Assembly: GCF_023824195.1 (NCBI RefSeq)
Contig: NZ_CP085442.1
Span: 3,572,001-3,636,000, forward strand
Reading direction: 5' to 3'
Length of the DNA: 64,000 nucleotides
From: Priestia megaterium
Lineage (GTDB): Bacteria > Bacillota > Bacilli > Bacillales > Bacillaceae_H
Numbering within the stretch: the stretch's first letter is position 1; every line of letters begins with the position of its first letter. A model generated the notes under the pieces. That model saw only the letters and a program-made list of their open reading frames with translations, was not told where the DNA came from and ran no database searches. The translations under genes were made by a program, and so were the position numbers. Below, piece by piece: positions 34,895 through 44,253 of the stretch.

Positions 34895-35857
34895 ATGAAA
34901 AAAATTGATCAGCAATTTGTCATTTATATAAGGGGCATATTACTAATTGGTTTTTCCCTCCTTATGTTTAAACTCATGTTAACAGGTAAAATCATTCAAT
35001 TTATTGCGCCTAAAATGATGCCTTTTATATTGTTTTCTTCTGGCACCTTTTTTTTGCTGGGCATTATACAAATTTGGCGAAGTAGTGTAAATAAAGATTT
35101 ATCATGTGAATGCGGTCATGACCATATGGAAAAAGGAAAAATCCGAACAACTTTTATTTACTCTCTATTTCTATTGCCTATTATGACTGGCTTTTTATTT
35201 TCTAATCATACACTTGATAGTTCGGTTGCAGTAAAAAGAGGGTTAAGTTTTTCAGTTATTAAACCTGATACTCAACAACAAGCCGGAGGTGATGGTAAAA
35301 TTGACACAACTAATTCAACATTAGAAAAGGATACGAATGATTTATTAACTGGAAATTCAGAGGAAACACCAAAGGACGTTCCAACAAAACATCAAAACAG
35401 TATTACTCCTAAAGTAGCACCTAAAGGCTTTTATGAACTGCTTCAAAAGAAGATACTCAACCAATCGGTAATTTCTATAAATGACAATGATTATGTTCCA
35501 GTCATGAATATTATTGAAAACAACACAGATCAATTTGTTGGAAAAACAATCGAAGTCAGTGGCTTTGTCTATCATGAAAAAGGATTTAAAGATAATCAAT
35601 TTGTTGTTGCTCGTTTTGGAATATCTTGTTGTGCAGCAGATGCATCTGTATACGGCTTATTATCTACAATAGAAAATGCGTCAGCATTAAAAAAAGATAC
35701 TTGGGTTCATATAAAAGGAATCCTACAAAAAACTACGTACAACGGAGAAGATGTCCCCTATATTCAGGTTCAACAGATTAAGTCCATTCATCAGCCTGAT
35801 AATCCGTACGTATATGAACTTTATCAAGGTGAACAGCTCATAGGTCCTAGTGAGTAG
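34895..35857 (+). CDS. TIGR03943-family membrane protein, copy 2
   Basis: 320 residues: three N-terminal helices, a CECGHDHME metal-binding-like loop after helix two (about residues 70-78), a long Thr/Asn/Lys-rich linker (about 115-180) that copy 1 lacks, and the outer domain with FGISCCAADASVYG (paired cysteines kept) ending DNPYVYELY. AGGAG precedes the ATG. It would work with the upstream permease. Confidence 0.8.
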   Translation: MKKIDQQFVIYIRGILLIGFSLLMFKLMLTGKIIQFIAPKMMPFILFSSGTFFLLGIIQIWRSSVNKDLSCECGHDHMEKGKIRTTFIYSLFLLPIMTGFLFSNHTLDSSVAVKRGLSFSVIKPDTQQQAGGDGKIDTTNSTLEKDTNDLLTGNSEETPKDVPTKHQNSITPKVAPKGFYELLQKKILNQSVISINDNDYVPVMNIIENNTDQFVGKTIEVSGFVYHEKGFKDNQFVVARFGISCCAADASVYGLLSTIENASALKKDTWVHIKGILQKTTYNGEDVPYIQVQQIKSIHQPDNPYVYELYQGEQLIGPSE

Positions 35858-35879
35858 AAAGACTATAAAGAGTGATTAA

Positions 35880-36083
35880 ATGATGTCCAAGAAACTGTTT
35901 GATTCACTGATGAATAATAAACACAGGCGTTATAGTAGCCATGATTATAAAAGAGGAAAATCAAACCCTTTTAAGAGTTATAGCAGTAGTGGTAACTATA
36001 GGAAGAAACGTGACTACCACGGAAGTTATGGATATCATCATTATAAGAGAAAAAGAAAGAGTGGCAGTTTTTTCAGCAGTTAA
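35880..36083 (+). CDS. Small basic Tyr/His/Ser-rich protein
   Basis: 67 residues, very basic and rich in Tyr, His, Ser, Lys and Gly (HRRYSSHDYKRGK, HGSYGYHHYKRKRK), without hydrophobic core or cysteine. It lies 22 bp after the TIGR03943 gene, as third gene of that operon. A weak AGAGTGA site precedes ATG 35880. It could bind metal, nucleic acid or spore material. No family is recognised. Confidence 0.5.
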   Translation: MMSKKLFDSLMNNKHRRYSSHDYKRGKSNPFKSYSSSGNYRKKRDYHGSYGYHHYKRKRKSGSFFSS

Positions 36084-36260
36084 AATTGTAAATACCTTCT
36101 ATAAAAATTATAATACGAAATTTAATAAAGCTCATCTAACAATAATCTAAGATGGGTCTGCAATTCTGTAAGATGAACTTTACTTTTTGTATAAATTCCC
36201 TATAAAATCCATTATGGCAACTAATTTTGTATATCATATTTATCCTAAAAAAAGAAAAAC

Positions 36261-36689
36261 TTAGTGTTTTCTTATGTTAAACATCTTAGTAACATTGTTT
36301 AAATGCTTTTCTGATTCTTCTAACCGTTTTTGAGTATTTACTAAAGATTTTTGAATAGATAAAACCGATGGAACTTCAATATTTTTGGCTTCTGTACATA
36401 CTAGATGACCTATACCATCTTGCCATTGGATCGTACATTTGAAATTCATAAATAGCTTGTTACTTGTTTGCAACATGAGATGTTGAGTTACAGGACGAGA
36501 ATTAGTGTTCTGTGACAGCATTACTATTGCTTTATTTCGGTCTTCTTTATAGATGATATTCCATATATTAGAGGCAGGCTGAACATATGAATGAGTTATA
36601 TTCGAAAAATTTAGAATCGTACCATCTTGCTTAATTTGAAAATAAGGAACGGGCATCCATTTCGCTATACTACTAATATCCATATCCAT
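36261..36689 (-). CDS. PAS-like domain protein
   Basis: 142 residues. The N-terminal 100 resemble a PAS sensor fold (PVPYFQIKQDGTILNFSNIT, then NIWNIIYKEDRNKAIVMLSQ), followed by a short coiled coil (VNTQKRLEESEKHLNNVTKM) and no output domain. AAAGGAG is seven bases before the ATG. Possibly a stand-alone sensor or a regulator of another protein; ligand unknown. Confidence 0.55.
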   Translation of the reverse strand: MDMDISSIAKWMPVPYFQIKQDGTILNFSNITHSYVQPASNIWNIIYKEDRNKAIVMLSQNTNSRPVTQHLMLQTSNKLFMNFKCTIQWQDGIGHLVCTEAKNIEVPSVLSIQKSLVNTQKRLEESEKHLNNVTKMFNIRKH

Positions 36690-37002
36690 GTTCTAGCTCC
36701 TTTTAAGTTAATGAATTTTTTTACTTACGACAATAGGTCTCTAGAGCAGTAACCATGGTAAATTAAGATGTATATAGCATACATCTTAAAAGTTAAAAAA
36801 CTATCCTACCTAAAGATGTCCCGATAATCCATTTTATTAAAACTGCATATACAGTCTAAAAAAGTGAAAAATCACTGTTTTCGTCAGTGATTTTTCTAGT
36901 TACCAGTCTACTATTTATTATTCGTACTATAATTATCAAGAAAAGAAACAAACTTTAAAAAATGTTTCTTTGAAATTCAACCCAGCTTAGTACTATACCC
37001 CT
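36690..37002. other. Gene-free stretch with two hairpins
   Basis: AAGATGTAT / ATACATCTT at 36765-36787 and a terminator-like AAAAATCACTG / CAGTGATTTTT at 36867-36895. No gene is supported. Confidence 0.5.
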
Positions 37003-37053
37003 ATTATAAGAATCCAAACATATTTTTATAAAATATGTTTGGATTCTTATAAT
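37003..37053. repeat. Perfect 23-bp inverted repeat with 5-base loop
   Basis: ATTATAAGAATCCAAACATA and three more bases are repeated exactly in inverse orientation. AT-rich arms, no gene within 300 bp on either side. Confidence 0.8.
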
Positions 37054-37248
37054 TTGTTTTCTGTTAACTAAAGATATATATATCATATACACCTCACAAA
37101 CAGAAAAAATTAACGACCCATCAGAGGACTGACCCCAAATCAGATAGTTTTTTCTTTTTTAATACATAAGTTGTCAATAGCTTGAACAAACTAAACAAGA
37201 CGCTGTGATAGAGTCAATTACGACTACAATTCAACGAACGGGAGAAGT

Positions 37249-37275
37249 CCATCTCTTTTGACTGGGAAGAGATGG
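37249..37275 (+). terminator. Terminator with repeated 3' flank
   Basis: CCATCTCTT pairs with AAGAGATGG, followed by CTTTTTCTATTTTT. The next bases (TTTAAACTGTATATAATGTA) resemble the flank at 15018. The short frame just upstream (37178-37258, ending TIQRTGEVHLF) may be the tail of a lost gene. Another terminator-like hairpin (CTTCCC / GGGAAG) is at 37460-37486. Confidence 0.6.
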
Positions 37276-37540
37276 TCTTTTTCTATTTTTAAACTGTATA
37301 TAATGTATAAATTCAGTTAGTGTACTCACAATTATTAAAAATAAGACAACAAATATACTTAACATGAATAAAGCACGAAAACTTGATCAAACTATTGACT
37401 AAATGGAGAGATGTTCATTCTCAATTTCTCATTGTGTACTATAAGCAACCTATGAACAGAGCTTCCCTTAGGCAGACAGGGGAAGTTTTTCTCTTTATAT
37501 CATATTTTAATCATCACGATTAATGTTACTAGAAATCTTC

Positions 37541-37810
37541 TTAACAAAAATAAAATGTTTCTATAGTGAATATAGTCTTCCCGTAATAACTAATGAAAAT
37601 TTCATTGATTTTAAACGCTTGAGAACCAATAGGAAATTGTGTTGAATGAACTGTCAGATAGAAAAAGATTATAACTTCGTAAATTGCATTATCCTTAACG
37701 AAAAAGTATTCATTAGCTGATTTTGGAGTGAAAAAAGTAATATGTTGAAACGTGAAGCTAAACTTAACAAAGATTCTAGGAAGTAGCCTCTCTAACCTCT
37801 GGGTCACCAA
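37541..37810 (-). CDS. Doubtful reading frame, possible gene fragment
   Basis: 89 codons with many aromatic residues (FTPKSANEYFFVKDNAIYEV, VHSTQFPIGSQAFKINEIF) that read like protein, but there is no convincing ribosome site and no recognised family. It may be the C-terminal part of a decayed gene. Confidence 0.25.
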   Translation of the reverse strand: MVTQRLERLLPRIFVKFSFTFQHITFFTPKSANEYFFVKDNAIYEVIIFFYLTVHSTQFPIGSQAFKINEIFISYYGKTIFTIETFYFC

Positions 37811-37855
37811 AGGTTACACACACTGCCTTGTTTTCACACGTGATTTTTATTTTTG

Positions 37856-38167
37856 TTATTGCTTCGCTACCATATTCAGTGCTGCAGCTGCTTTTGGCCA
37901 GCCCACGTAAAAAGCCATATGGGTTATCAATGCAATCATTTCTTTTTCAGTCACTCCATTCTTTTTTGCCAATTGCAGATGGAAAGGTATTTGTTCAGTG
38001 TTGCCAATACTGATTAAAGCAGAAAGTGTACTCAAGCTTCTTTCTTTTGAAGTCAAGGTCGGGTCTCTCCACACTTCCCCAAATAAGATATTTTCTCCAT
38101 ATTTCACGAAGTCAGGAGCAATATCTCTCATGTCGTTCAGTAGCTTTGACTCAATACGGTCATTCAT
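37856..38167 (-). CDS. Carboxymuconolactone decarboxylase-family protein
   Basis: 103 residues. DPTLTSKERSLSTLSALISI and IPFHLQLAKKNGVTEKEMIA followed by YVGWPKAAAALNMV are typical of the CMD/AhpD-like fold. It lacks the AhpD CxxC pair, so it is more likely of the decarboxylase-like branch. The ATG overlaps the tautomerase stop by four bases. A deleted copy of this gene is at 27360-27479. It may act in aromatic or keto-acid metabolism with the tautomerase. Confidence 0.85.
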   Translation of the reverse strand: MNDRIESKLLNDMRDIAPDFVKYGENILFGEVWRDPTLTSKERSLSTLSALISIGNTEQIPFHLQLAKKNGVTEKEMIALITHMAFYVGWPKAAAALNMVAKQ

Positions 38168-38580
38168 TTTTGTTGTCCCTCCTTTTGCGTCACCATTTGT
38201 GCTATTCCTTGCCCAAATGACCAGTTTTCAAGGGGTGTCTCGTTTAATGTAATAAAAATATTGTCTGTAGAAATATCTAAGTCAGTGTGAAGTTCCTCTG
38301 CAATGGATCGATATAGCTTCTTTTTCTGCTGAATCGTCCTTCCCTGCCCACATGTAATGGAAATATAAATCATTTGATTTGTTCTTTTTTCTCCGTTTTC
38401 TAAGAGGTACTGTGAGTCATAGAAAAAATGCTGAGATGGATACGGTAAAAATAGTTGGAAATAATCGTCTTTTGGGATGTGAAAATGTTGGATTAAAGAC
38501 TGATGAATACAATTGCTTACTTTTTTTAGTTCCTTATCGTTTAATTGATGTTCTAGATAATAAACGTTAACAAATGGCAT
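38164..38580 (-). CDS. Tautomerase-family protein (4-oxalocrotonate tautomerase superfamily)
   Basis: 138 residues beginning MPFVNVYYLEHQLNDKELKK; Pro2 is the catalytic base of the superfamily. The two-unit length and GQGRTIQQKKKLYRSIAEEL with a later NWSFGQGIAQ fit the larger tautomerases often encoded beside CMD proteins and LysR regulators. AGGAAGA precedes the ATG. It is divergent from the lysR gene at 38687. Confidence 0.8.
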   Translation of the reverse strand: MPFVNVYYLEHQLNDKELKKVSNCIHQSLIQHFHIPKDDYFQLFLPYPSQHFFYDSQYLLENGEKRTNQMIYISITCGQGRTIQQKKKLYRSIAEELHTDLDISTDNIFITLNETPLENWSFGQGIAQMVTQKEGQQK

Positions 38581-38686
38581 CTATCATCTTCCTTTCTATA
38601 TTCAGTGTACTTCCATACTCTTCATTTGTATAATTGAAAATAAGTCAAATAATTATCGAAAAAACCGATAGAGATGGGGTTAGAAA

Positions 38687-39562
38687 GTGGAAATTAAAGA
38701 ATTAACGACGTTTAAAACAATTGTTGCCGAAGGAACGTTTTCACTTGCAGCAAAAAAACTAAACTATGCCCAGTCTACCGTCACCACTCATATTAAAAAG
38801 TTAGAAAAAGACCTTGGGTTTCTTTTATTTGAACGAGGCTGGGAAGCAAAATTAACAAAGGAAGGTACGTTATTTGTAGAAGAGGTAGATAGCTTGTTGA
38901 AGCACTGGGAGTATTCAATATCTCAAGCGCAGCGTATAAGCAAAGAGGAAAAAGGCACGGTCAAAATAGGCTTGTCAGAATCGATTGCTCAAAAGCTCAT
39001 GCCTTCTATATTAAGCTATTTAAATGATGAAAAACCGTACATACACTGCGATTTCACCATTGGAAACACCGCCCTTTTATCGGAACTATTACATCAAGAT
39101 AAAATTGACTTTGCTGTTTGCGGACAGAATAAAAACCTTTCCGGCGTGACTTTTACTCCGCTTGGCAAAGAAAAAATCGAATTTATTGTGAATACGCCTA
39201 ACCATCCTTTATTACGACAAGAAACAGTGGAAATAGCAGATGTTATTCACTATCCCATTTTAATAGGAGAAAATAGCTGTTATTACTATCAATCCGTCAA
39301 CCATTTTTTAGCAGAGAATAATTTAGCATTTAAAACAGTTTACAACTGTAGTGCCTTGCACCTTATTCCAGAAATGGTGTTTGGACATACAGTAGGAATT
39401 ATCCCTAGAGGAACTAGTTTAAAACCAAGTAATATCTCGTTTAAAGTAAAAGGGTTTGATCCTCAAATGCCCATAGGATTATTGATTTCTTCTGAGAAAA
39501 GAAGCTATTTGAGTCAGACAAAAAAACAGATTATAGAGGTAATTAAATCTTCGTTATCGTAG
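38687..39562 (+). CDS. LysR-family transcriptional regulator
   Basis: 291 residues: HTH at about 2-60 (GTFSLAAKKLNYAQSTVTTH) and a substrate-binding domain with VKIGLSESIAQKLMPSIL. The start is a GTG at 38687, preceded by GATGGGGT. It is divergent from the tautomerase/CMD operon (106-bp gap), which it probably regulates. A strong terminator follows. Confidence 0.85.
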   Translation: MEIKELTTFKTIVAEGTFSLAAKKLNYAQSTVTTHIKKLEKDLGFLLFERGWEAKLTKEGTLFVEEVDSLLKHWEYSISQAQRISKEEKGTVKIGLSESIAQKLMPSILSYLNDEKPYIHCDFTIGNTALLSELLHQDKIDFAVCGQNKNLSGVTFTPLGKEKIEFIVNTPNHPLLRQETVEIADVIHYPILIGENSCYYYQSVNHFLAENNLAFKTVYNCSALHLIPEMVFGHTVGIIPRGTSLKPSNISFKVKGFDPQMPIGLLISSEKRSYLSQTKKQIIEVIKSSLS

Positions 39563-39599
39563 ACGGAAACTTATTTAACGTCATGAATTTATTCACAAA

Positions 39600-39630
39600 A
39601 AAATCCTTTGCTTCCAGGGCAAAGGATTTT
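39600..39630. terminator. Terminator after lysR
   Basis: AAAATCCTTTGC, seven-base loop, GCAAAGGATTTT. Confidence 0.8.
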
Positions 39631-39834
39631 CAAATTTATAGGAATATTTAAGTCTGTACTTGTCTTTTCATAAATCAACATACTATGAGTATACCTATCT
39701 GTTCCGGATTTTTAAATTAAATTACGTCTCCAGACTTTGCATTCTTAATAATATTAAATTTACTTGTACTAGAGTATGCACCTTGGTTTTTATTACTTTA
39801 CTTGAATTTACTGAAACCATACTATATAGACTAA

Positions 39835-39870
39835 AGATAAAAAGCTGCATGCTCTGAAAAAGTGTTTATG
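39835..39870. repeat. Dispersed intergenic element, partial copy C
   Basis: AGATAAAAAGCTGCATGCTC followed by TGAAAAAGTG matches the left flank of copies A and B; the right half is not clear. It is the only notable item in the gap 39631-39906. Confidence 0.45.
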
Positions 39871-39906
39871 TAAACTAGCTTTGTATATGGTACACACCGT
39901 TATATT

Positions 39907-40338
39907 TTAATCTTGAGATAAATAAATCCAATTCATTTCATCAAATTCTTCAATAATATAATTCGAACCTACATGTTGTAAAATTTTATTAAAAAATTTT
40001 ATATTAACTTCATGATCATACAAATCTTCTTGAATATATTCCGTAATAATAAAATTTGTTAAATTTGTATTATTAACAAAATCTGAAAAGAACGATCTTA
40101 GAAAAAGTGAATCTTCTTCATTTAATTTTTCATCATTGATTAATGAAATCCTAAACACATTTAAAATCGCGTTAATATCTTCTTCCTCCATATAACATAA
40201 TGGATCTAGTTTTTTATCTTCTTCTGTAAATGGATTTCTAGTGTCTTCAATGACTGCATAAGAAAAGATTTTTCCGTTTTTTGATACTCGAAAAATTTCC
40301 AAATCCCGCAATTTTATAATTCTATTAAACGATATCAT
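39907..40338 (-). CDS. Uncharacterised acidic protein
   Basis: 143 residues, acidic and rich in Asn and Ile, no membrane segment, starting MISFNRIIKLRDLEIFRVSK. AGGAGG precedes the ATG. Base composition is more AT-rich than in the neighbours. I do not recognise a family; size and acidity are compatible with an immunity-type protein, but no toxin is adjacent. Confidence 0.6.
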   Translation of the reverse strand: MISFNRIIKLRDLEIFRVSKNGKIFSYAVIEDTRNPFTEEDKKLDPLCYMEEEDINAILNVFRISLINDEKLNEEDSLFLRSFFSDFVNNTNLTNFIITEYIQEDLYDHEVNIKFFNKILQHVGSNYIIEEFDEMNWIYLSQD

Positions 40339-40448
40339 AAGTTCCTCCTGCCCAAATAAGAATTCAGGATATTTTAATAAATTAGATACTGTTAAACCTA
40401 ACGAGTATAGTATTCAGTTTACAGTAAAATCATCTTGTGTGCTGTTAA

Positions 40449-40560
40449 TTGGAGGGCAAGGCTTATCGGCCGCCCACCGAAAACGAAGTCTTGTACGGAA
40501 ATCAACCGCGGTGTAACAAGCGATTCGCTCATGCATTCCATTCGTTCGTCTATAGGTGTA
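40449..40560. other. GC-richer remnant of unknown origin
   Basis: About 110 bp with clearly higher GC than the surrounding AT-rich DNA (GGCTTATCGGCCGCCCACCG). Either strand has short frames resembling protein but no start or family match. It may be the scar of a lost mobile element. Confidence 0.3.
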
Positions 40561-40583
40561 TTGATTTATTTCTCATTCTCTTT

Positions 40584-41366
40584 TCATTTTAATACATATA
40601 AAGCGTAATCCTCTTCATTAGAAAATCCAAGTTTATTGGCTAATGCTTTCGACGCTTTATTGTTATTATCGCAATCCCAAGCAGGCATAACGTTCTTTTC
40701 TAAACATTTATTTATAAACGCTTGGCCCACTATCTTTCCCAATCCTTGTCCTCTATAGTTAGGATTAGTAACAATATCGATTTCAGCTATTGCTCCACTA
40801 TGAAAAATAGACACACATTCAGCGATAATATTTTCTTTGTGGATAAGACAAACTCCTAATCCGTTTTTCAGAAAATTACTCTCTGATCCCCAGTACTCCA
40901 CTGTATATAATTCATTGAAATTCTCACTTTTCCTTAAAGAATCAGCGTTAAAGTCTTTTAACTCATAGAGATTAGACAGGCTGTACTTAGAATGAACTTT
41001 TGAAGGAAGAAACCTATACTTAGAACGCGTCATTTTCTTTACATACGTCTTGAAAGTTTCGTCAAAAAAAGTTTCCCAGTCAGTCGATGGAGTAAAAACC
41101 GTAAACCGTTTCTCCTTACCATACACGTTCTCAACAAAATAACGATAGAGAAAGTTATTAAATACCACGTCATTTCCTTGTCCAAATACATAATAGTCAC
41201 CTGCACGTATTCTAAGAAATCCTGATGAAGGCCTCATAATATCATTTACGTACACAGCTCCTTCAATAACATGATTAACGACAGAAAAAGCAAATGTAGG
41301 AGTCTTAAATGACGCTTTTAACATGCGATTTATCTTGTAATAATCTTTTGGTTCTAAACAATACAT
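40584..41366 (-). CDS. GNAT-family N-acetyltransferase
   Basis: 260 residues. The C-terminal half has the acetyl-CoA loop IVTNPNYRGQGLGKIVGQAF (about 203-222) and the following ASKALANKLGF helix. The N-terminal half (MYCLEPKDYYKINRMLKASF) matches the GNAT_acetyltran group of Firmicutes. It would acetylate an amine; the substrate is unknown. AAGGGGGG precedes the ATG. No gene is seen in the following 302-bp gap 41367-41668, which is AT-rich. Confidence 0.8.
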   Translation of the reverse strand: MYCLEPKDYYKINRMLKASFKTPTFAFSVVNHVIEGAVYVNDIMRPSSGFLRIRAGDYYVFGQGNDVVFNNFLYRYFVENVYGKEKRFTVFTPSTDWETFFDETFKTYVKKMTRSKYRFLPSKVHSKYSLSNLYELKDFNADSLRKSENFNELYTVEYWGSESNFLKNGLGVCLIHKENIIAECVSIFHSGAIAEIDIVTNPNYRGQGLGKIVGQAFINKCLEKNVMPAWDCDNNNKASKALANKLGFSNEEDYALYVLK

Positions 41367-41668
41367 TTTATTTCCCCCCCTTAATAAATATCACTGTCTT
41401 CATTATATAAGTGCATGCACAAATTTAGTTATTATAATGTGCCTTATCGGTACAAAAACAGCCCGATGAATAATTAAAATACATCTTAACTACCAGGTTG
41501 TTCTTCAGAATTTATTTTATCGAGTTCATATAAAAACAAAGTGAAATATATTCCAATATACAGAATTAAAATAAAGGTTAATTAATATTTTTCAAGAGAG
41601 CTAAATCAATAAAATTTCATATATAAGTTTGTTATAATAAGGATTGTTAAAAGCAAGGAGGAGTATAA

Positions 41669-42568
41669 GTGCACATAAGAAAACATGAAAGACAGTCATT
41701 TTATGCCGGATGTCAATTCGTAGATATAGAAGATCAAGCAAATGAACACGCCTTGCCTCTGCTTATTATGTATCCTACATATAAAGAAGAACAAGTTGAA
41801 AAGATGGGACCTTACACGATAAGCGCTGCTCAAGATGCTCCACTTTCAAATGGATCATTTCCTTTAGTCATTATTTCTCATGGAGATGGAAGCACACCTC
41901 TTGCTTATCGAACAATTGCTCAGTTTTTAGCACGTAATGGGTTTATTGTAGGGATACCTCAACATCCGTTTAATAATCGAGAGAATAATACGCTATCTGG
42001 AACAATAGATAATCTAAAAAATCGGCCTACCCATATACGTACTGTAATAGATTGGTTTTTTAAAAAAAGTTCTTTTTCTCCATCCATTAAATCAAATACC
42101 ATTTCTCTTATTGGCCATTCAATGGGAGGATATACGGCTCTTGCTGTAGCAGGTGGGGTCCCCACTTCTTTTCCTTCTGAATCTCCTGATCAAAAGCCTT
42201 ATTGTTTATCTGTTGATCATGATAAACGTGTTCAATCACTTATTCTTTTAGCCCCAGCCGCTGGATGGTTCAGGGAAAAAGGAGCCCTTGAAGATGTGGA
42301 TCTACCTATTTTAATGATTACAGGCGAAAAGGATACGATTACTCCTTCTTTTCATGGAGAATTTGTGTTAAATGGAGTTCTTGATGCGGAACAAGTTCAG
42401 CATATAGTTGTAAAAAATGGAGGACATTTTTCATTTCTCAGCCCATTCCCCGACTTTATGAGATCTCCTACCTTCCTTCCCTCTCAGGATCCGGAAGGTT
42501 TTAATCGTAAGGAATTTCATGAGGACCTGCAAAACACTATATTGAACTTTTTATTACATTCTTGTTAA
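41669..42568 (+). CDS. Alpha/beta hydrolase (dienelactone hydrolase/PAF-acetylhydrolase-like)
   Basis: 299 residues. Triad candidates: Ser151 in SLIGHSMGGYTA, Asp222 in ITGEKDTITP and His253 in NGGHFSFL. FPLVIISHGDGSTPLAYRTI gives the oxyanion-hole HG. GTG start at 41669 with AAGGAGGAG upstream. No signal peptide, so it is cytoplasmic. The ester or lactone substrate is unknown. It stands alone. Confidence 0.8.
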   Translation: MHIRKHERQSFYAGCQFVDIEDQANEHALPLLIMYPTYKEEQVEKMGPYTISAAQDAPLSNGSFPLVIISHGDGSTPLAYRTIAQFLARNGFIVGIPQHPFNNRENNTLSGTIDNLKNRPTHIRTVIDWFFKKSSFSPSIKSNTISLIGHSMGGYTALAVAGGVPTSFPSESPDQKPYCLSVDHDKRVQSLILLAPAAGWFREKGALEDVDLPILMITGEKDTITPSFHGEFVLNGVLDAEQVQHIVVKNGGHFSFLSPFPDFMRSPTFLPSQDPEGFNRKEFHEDLQNTILNFLLHSC

Positions 42569-42638
42569 CTATTTTTATTCTATATATTCTTGAGACTTTT
42601 AAAGATGCTAGAGGCATTGTTAAATCCCCTATAAATAA

Positions 42639-42682
42639 AAAAGAATCCATTTTGATTAACGTTCTTCAAAATGGATTCTTTT
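42639..42682. terminator. Terminator between the hydrolase and the PTS operon
   Basis: AAAAGAATCCATTTTG pairs with CAAAATGGATTCTTTT. Between 42683 and 42800 the minus strand reads a short start-less frame (YDNWALLEAGLNERKMTKKR) that looks like the C-terminus of a lost gene. Confidence 0.75.
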
Positions 42683-42852
42683 CAAATAGATTAAGATCTA
42701 TAAAAGTTGCCCGTTTTTTCGTCATCTTCCGTTCGTTTAAACCCGCCTCTAAAAGCGCCCAATTATCATACCCTCCATCGCTCCTTTGACAATTGCATTA
42801 ACTGATAATGAACAGATTGACGATACTGCTTAAAGCTTTGACGTATCAATTT

Positions 42853-44232
42853 TTATTTCTCAACTTTTTTGTAGGGCACCGCATGACTTTCTTGCTTGCG
42901 TATACTTGCCAAGATCATTATCAGTAACACTAAACCAATGCCAACCATAATTGTGGTTTTCCCACCGAAATGAGCTAGTCCACTTAAGAATAGTCCCACT
43001 ATACCGAAGTCTGAATCTGAAAATGTAGCATTTGATAGACCCAAATCTCCCAACACAGGTATTAATAGAATTGGCATGAAACTGATTAAAAGACCGTTCA
43101 CAAATGAGCCTAAAATCGCACCGCGTACACCACCCATTGCATTTCCAAACACCCCTGCAGCAGCACCCGTAAAGAAGTGAGGTACTACACCTGGTAAAAT
43201 AATGATTCCTCCTGATAACACTAGTATTAACATACTAACAATACCGCCCAAAAAACTTGAAAAGAAACCAATTAATACAGCGTTTGGTGCATAGGTATAT
43301 ATAATTGGAACATCTAATGCCGGTTTTGAATTTGGCACAATTTTAGAAGATATTCCTTTAAATGCTGGTACAATTTCAGCTAATACTAATCGTACACCAG
43401 CTAAAATGACGAAAACGCCGGCAGAAAACATTCCTGCTTGAAGTACCGCAAATAAAATATAGTTTTTTCCGTCACTTAATTTACCTTCGACATAACCCGG
43501 CCCTGCAAAAAGAGCCACAATAACGTAGAAAATCGCCATAGTCAACGCAATACTAACTGTACTGTCTCGTAAGAAGCCAAGCCCTTTTGGAAAGTTAATT
43601 TTTTCTGTTGATACAATCTCTTTCTTTCCCTTTACAGCCATCCCCACAAGACCGCCAACTGCAAAACCAACTGCCCCAGAATGTCCCAGTGCCACGTTGT
43701 CATTACCTGTTAATTTACGGATAAAAGGTTGAACGAGTGCTGGAGAAAGCGTCATGAAAATCCCCACTGTTAAAGCACCGAAGAGAATTAATGAAAACGA
43801 TGTAAAACCACTTACGGATAAAATGATGGCAATCATACATGACATGTACAAAGTGATATGTCCTGTCAGAAAAATATATTTAAATCGTGTAAAACGAGCA
43901 ATCAGCAGGTTTACAATCATACCAAAAAACATAATTAATGCGGTTGAAGAACCATATTTACTCAGTGCAATCGCAACGATGGCTTCATTATTTGGAACGA
44001 CACCGTTTACGTTAAATGCTGCTTTGAACATTTCTCCAAATGGAGCGAGGGCTTGTTGAAGAATCCCTGCACCTGCTGTAATAACAAGGAATCCAACAAA
44101 CGTTTTTGTTGTTCCTTTTAGTGTATCTGAAAGATTTTTCTTTTGTGCAAGTAGACCTACTAAAGCAATTATGGCTACTAAAACTGAGGGTTCACTCAGA
44201 ACGTTAATTAATACATTTAACACCTGATTCAT
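42853..44232 (-). CDS. PTS ascorbate-type transporter, subunit IIC (UlaA family)
   Basis: 459 residues, about eleven membrane segments, with the UlaA-type sequence LGHSGAVGFAVGGLVGMAVK and HFFTGAAAGVFGNAMGG. The family takes up L-ascorbate or pentitol-like sugars with phosphorylation. ATG 44232 is chosen because AGAGGTG lies upstream; GTG 44241 is on the site itself. It is the last gene of a three-gene operon with IIB and the IIA-bearing regulator. No catabolic ula genes are next to it, so the substrate is open. Confidence 0.88.
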   Translation of the reverse strand: MNQVLNVLINVLSEPSVLVAIIALVGLLAQKKNLSDTLKGTTKTFVGFLVITAGAGILQQALAPFGEMFKAAFNVNGVVPNNEAIVAIALSKYGSSTALIMFFGMIVNLLIARFTRFKYIFLTGHITLYMSCMIAIILSVSGFTSFSLILFGALTVGIFMTLSPALVQPFIRKLTGNDNVALGHSGAVGFAVGGLVGMAVKGKKEIVSTEKINFPKGLGFLRDSTVSIALTMAIFYVIVALFAGPGYVEGKLSDGKNYILFAVLQAGMFSAGVFVILAGVRLVLAEIVPAFKGISSKIVPNSKPALDVPIIYTYAPNAVLIGFFSSFLGGIVSMLILVLSGGIIILPGVVPHFFTGAAAGVFGNAMGGVRGAILGSFVNGLLISFMPILLIPVLGDLGLSNATFSDSDFGIVGLFLSGLAHFGGKTTIMVGIGLVLLIMILASIRKQESHAVPYKKVEK

Positions 44233-44253
44233 CTCTATCACCTCTCAATTTCT

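Noticed and set aside
42683..42800. Start-less minus-strand frame near 42.7 kb as a small gene
   Set aside because: Stops lie directly upstream with no start codon; at most a remnant.
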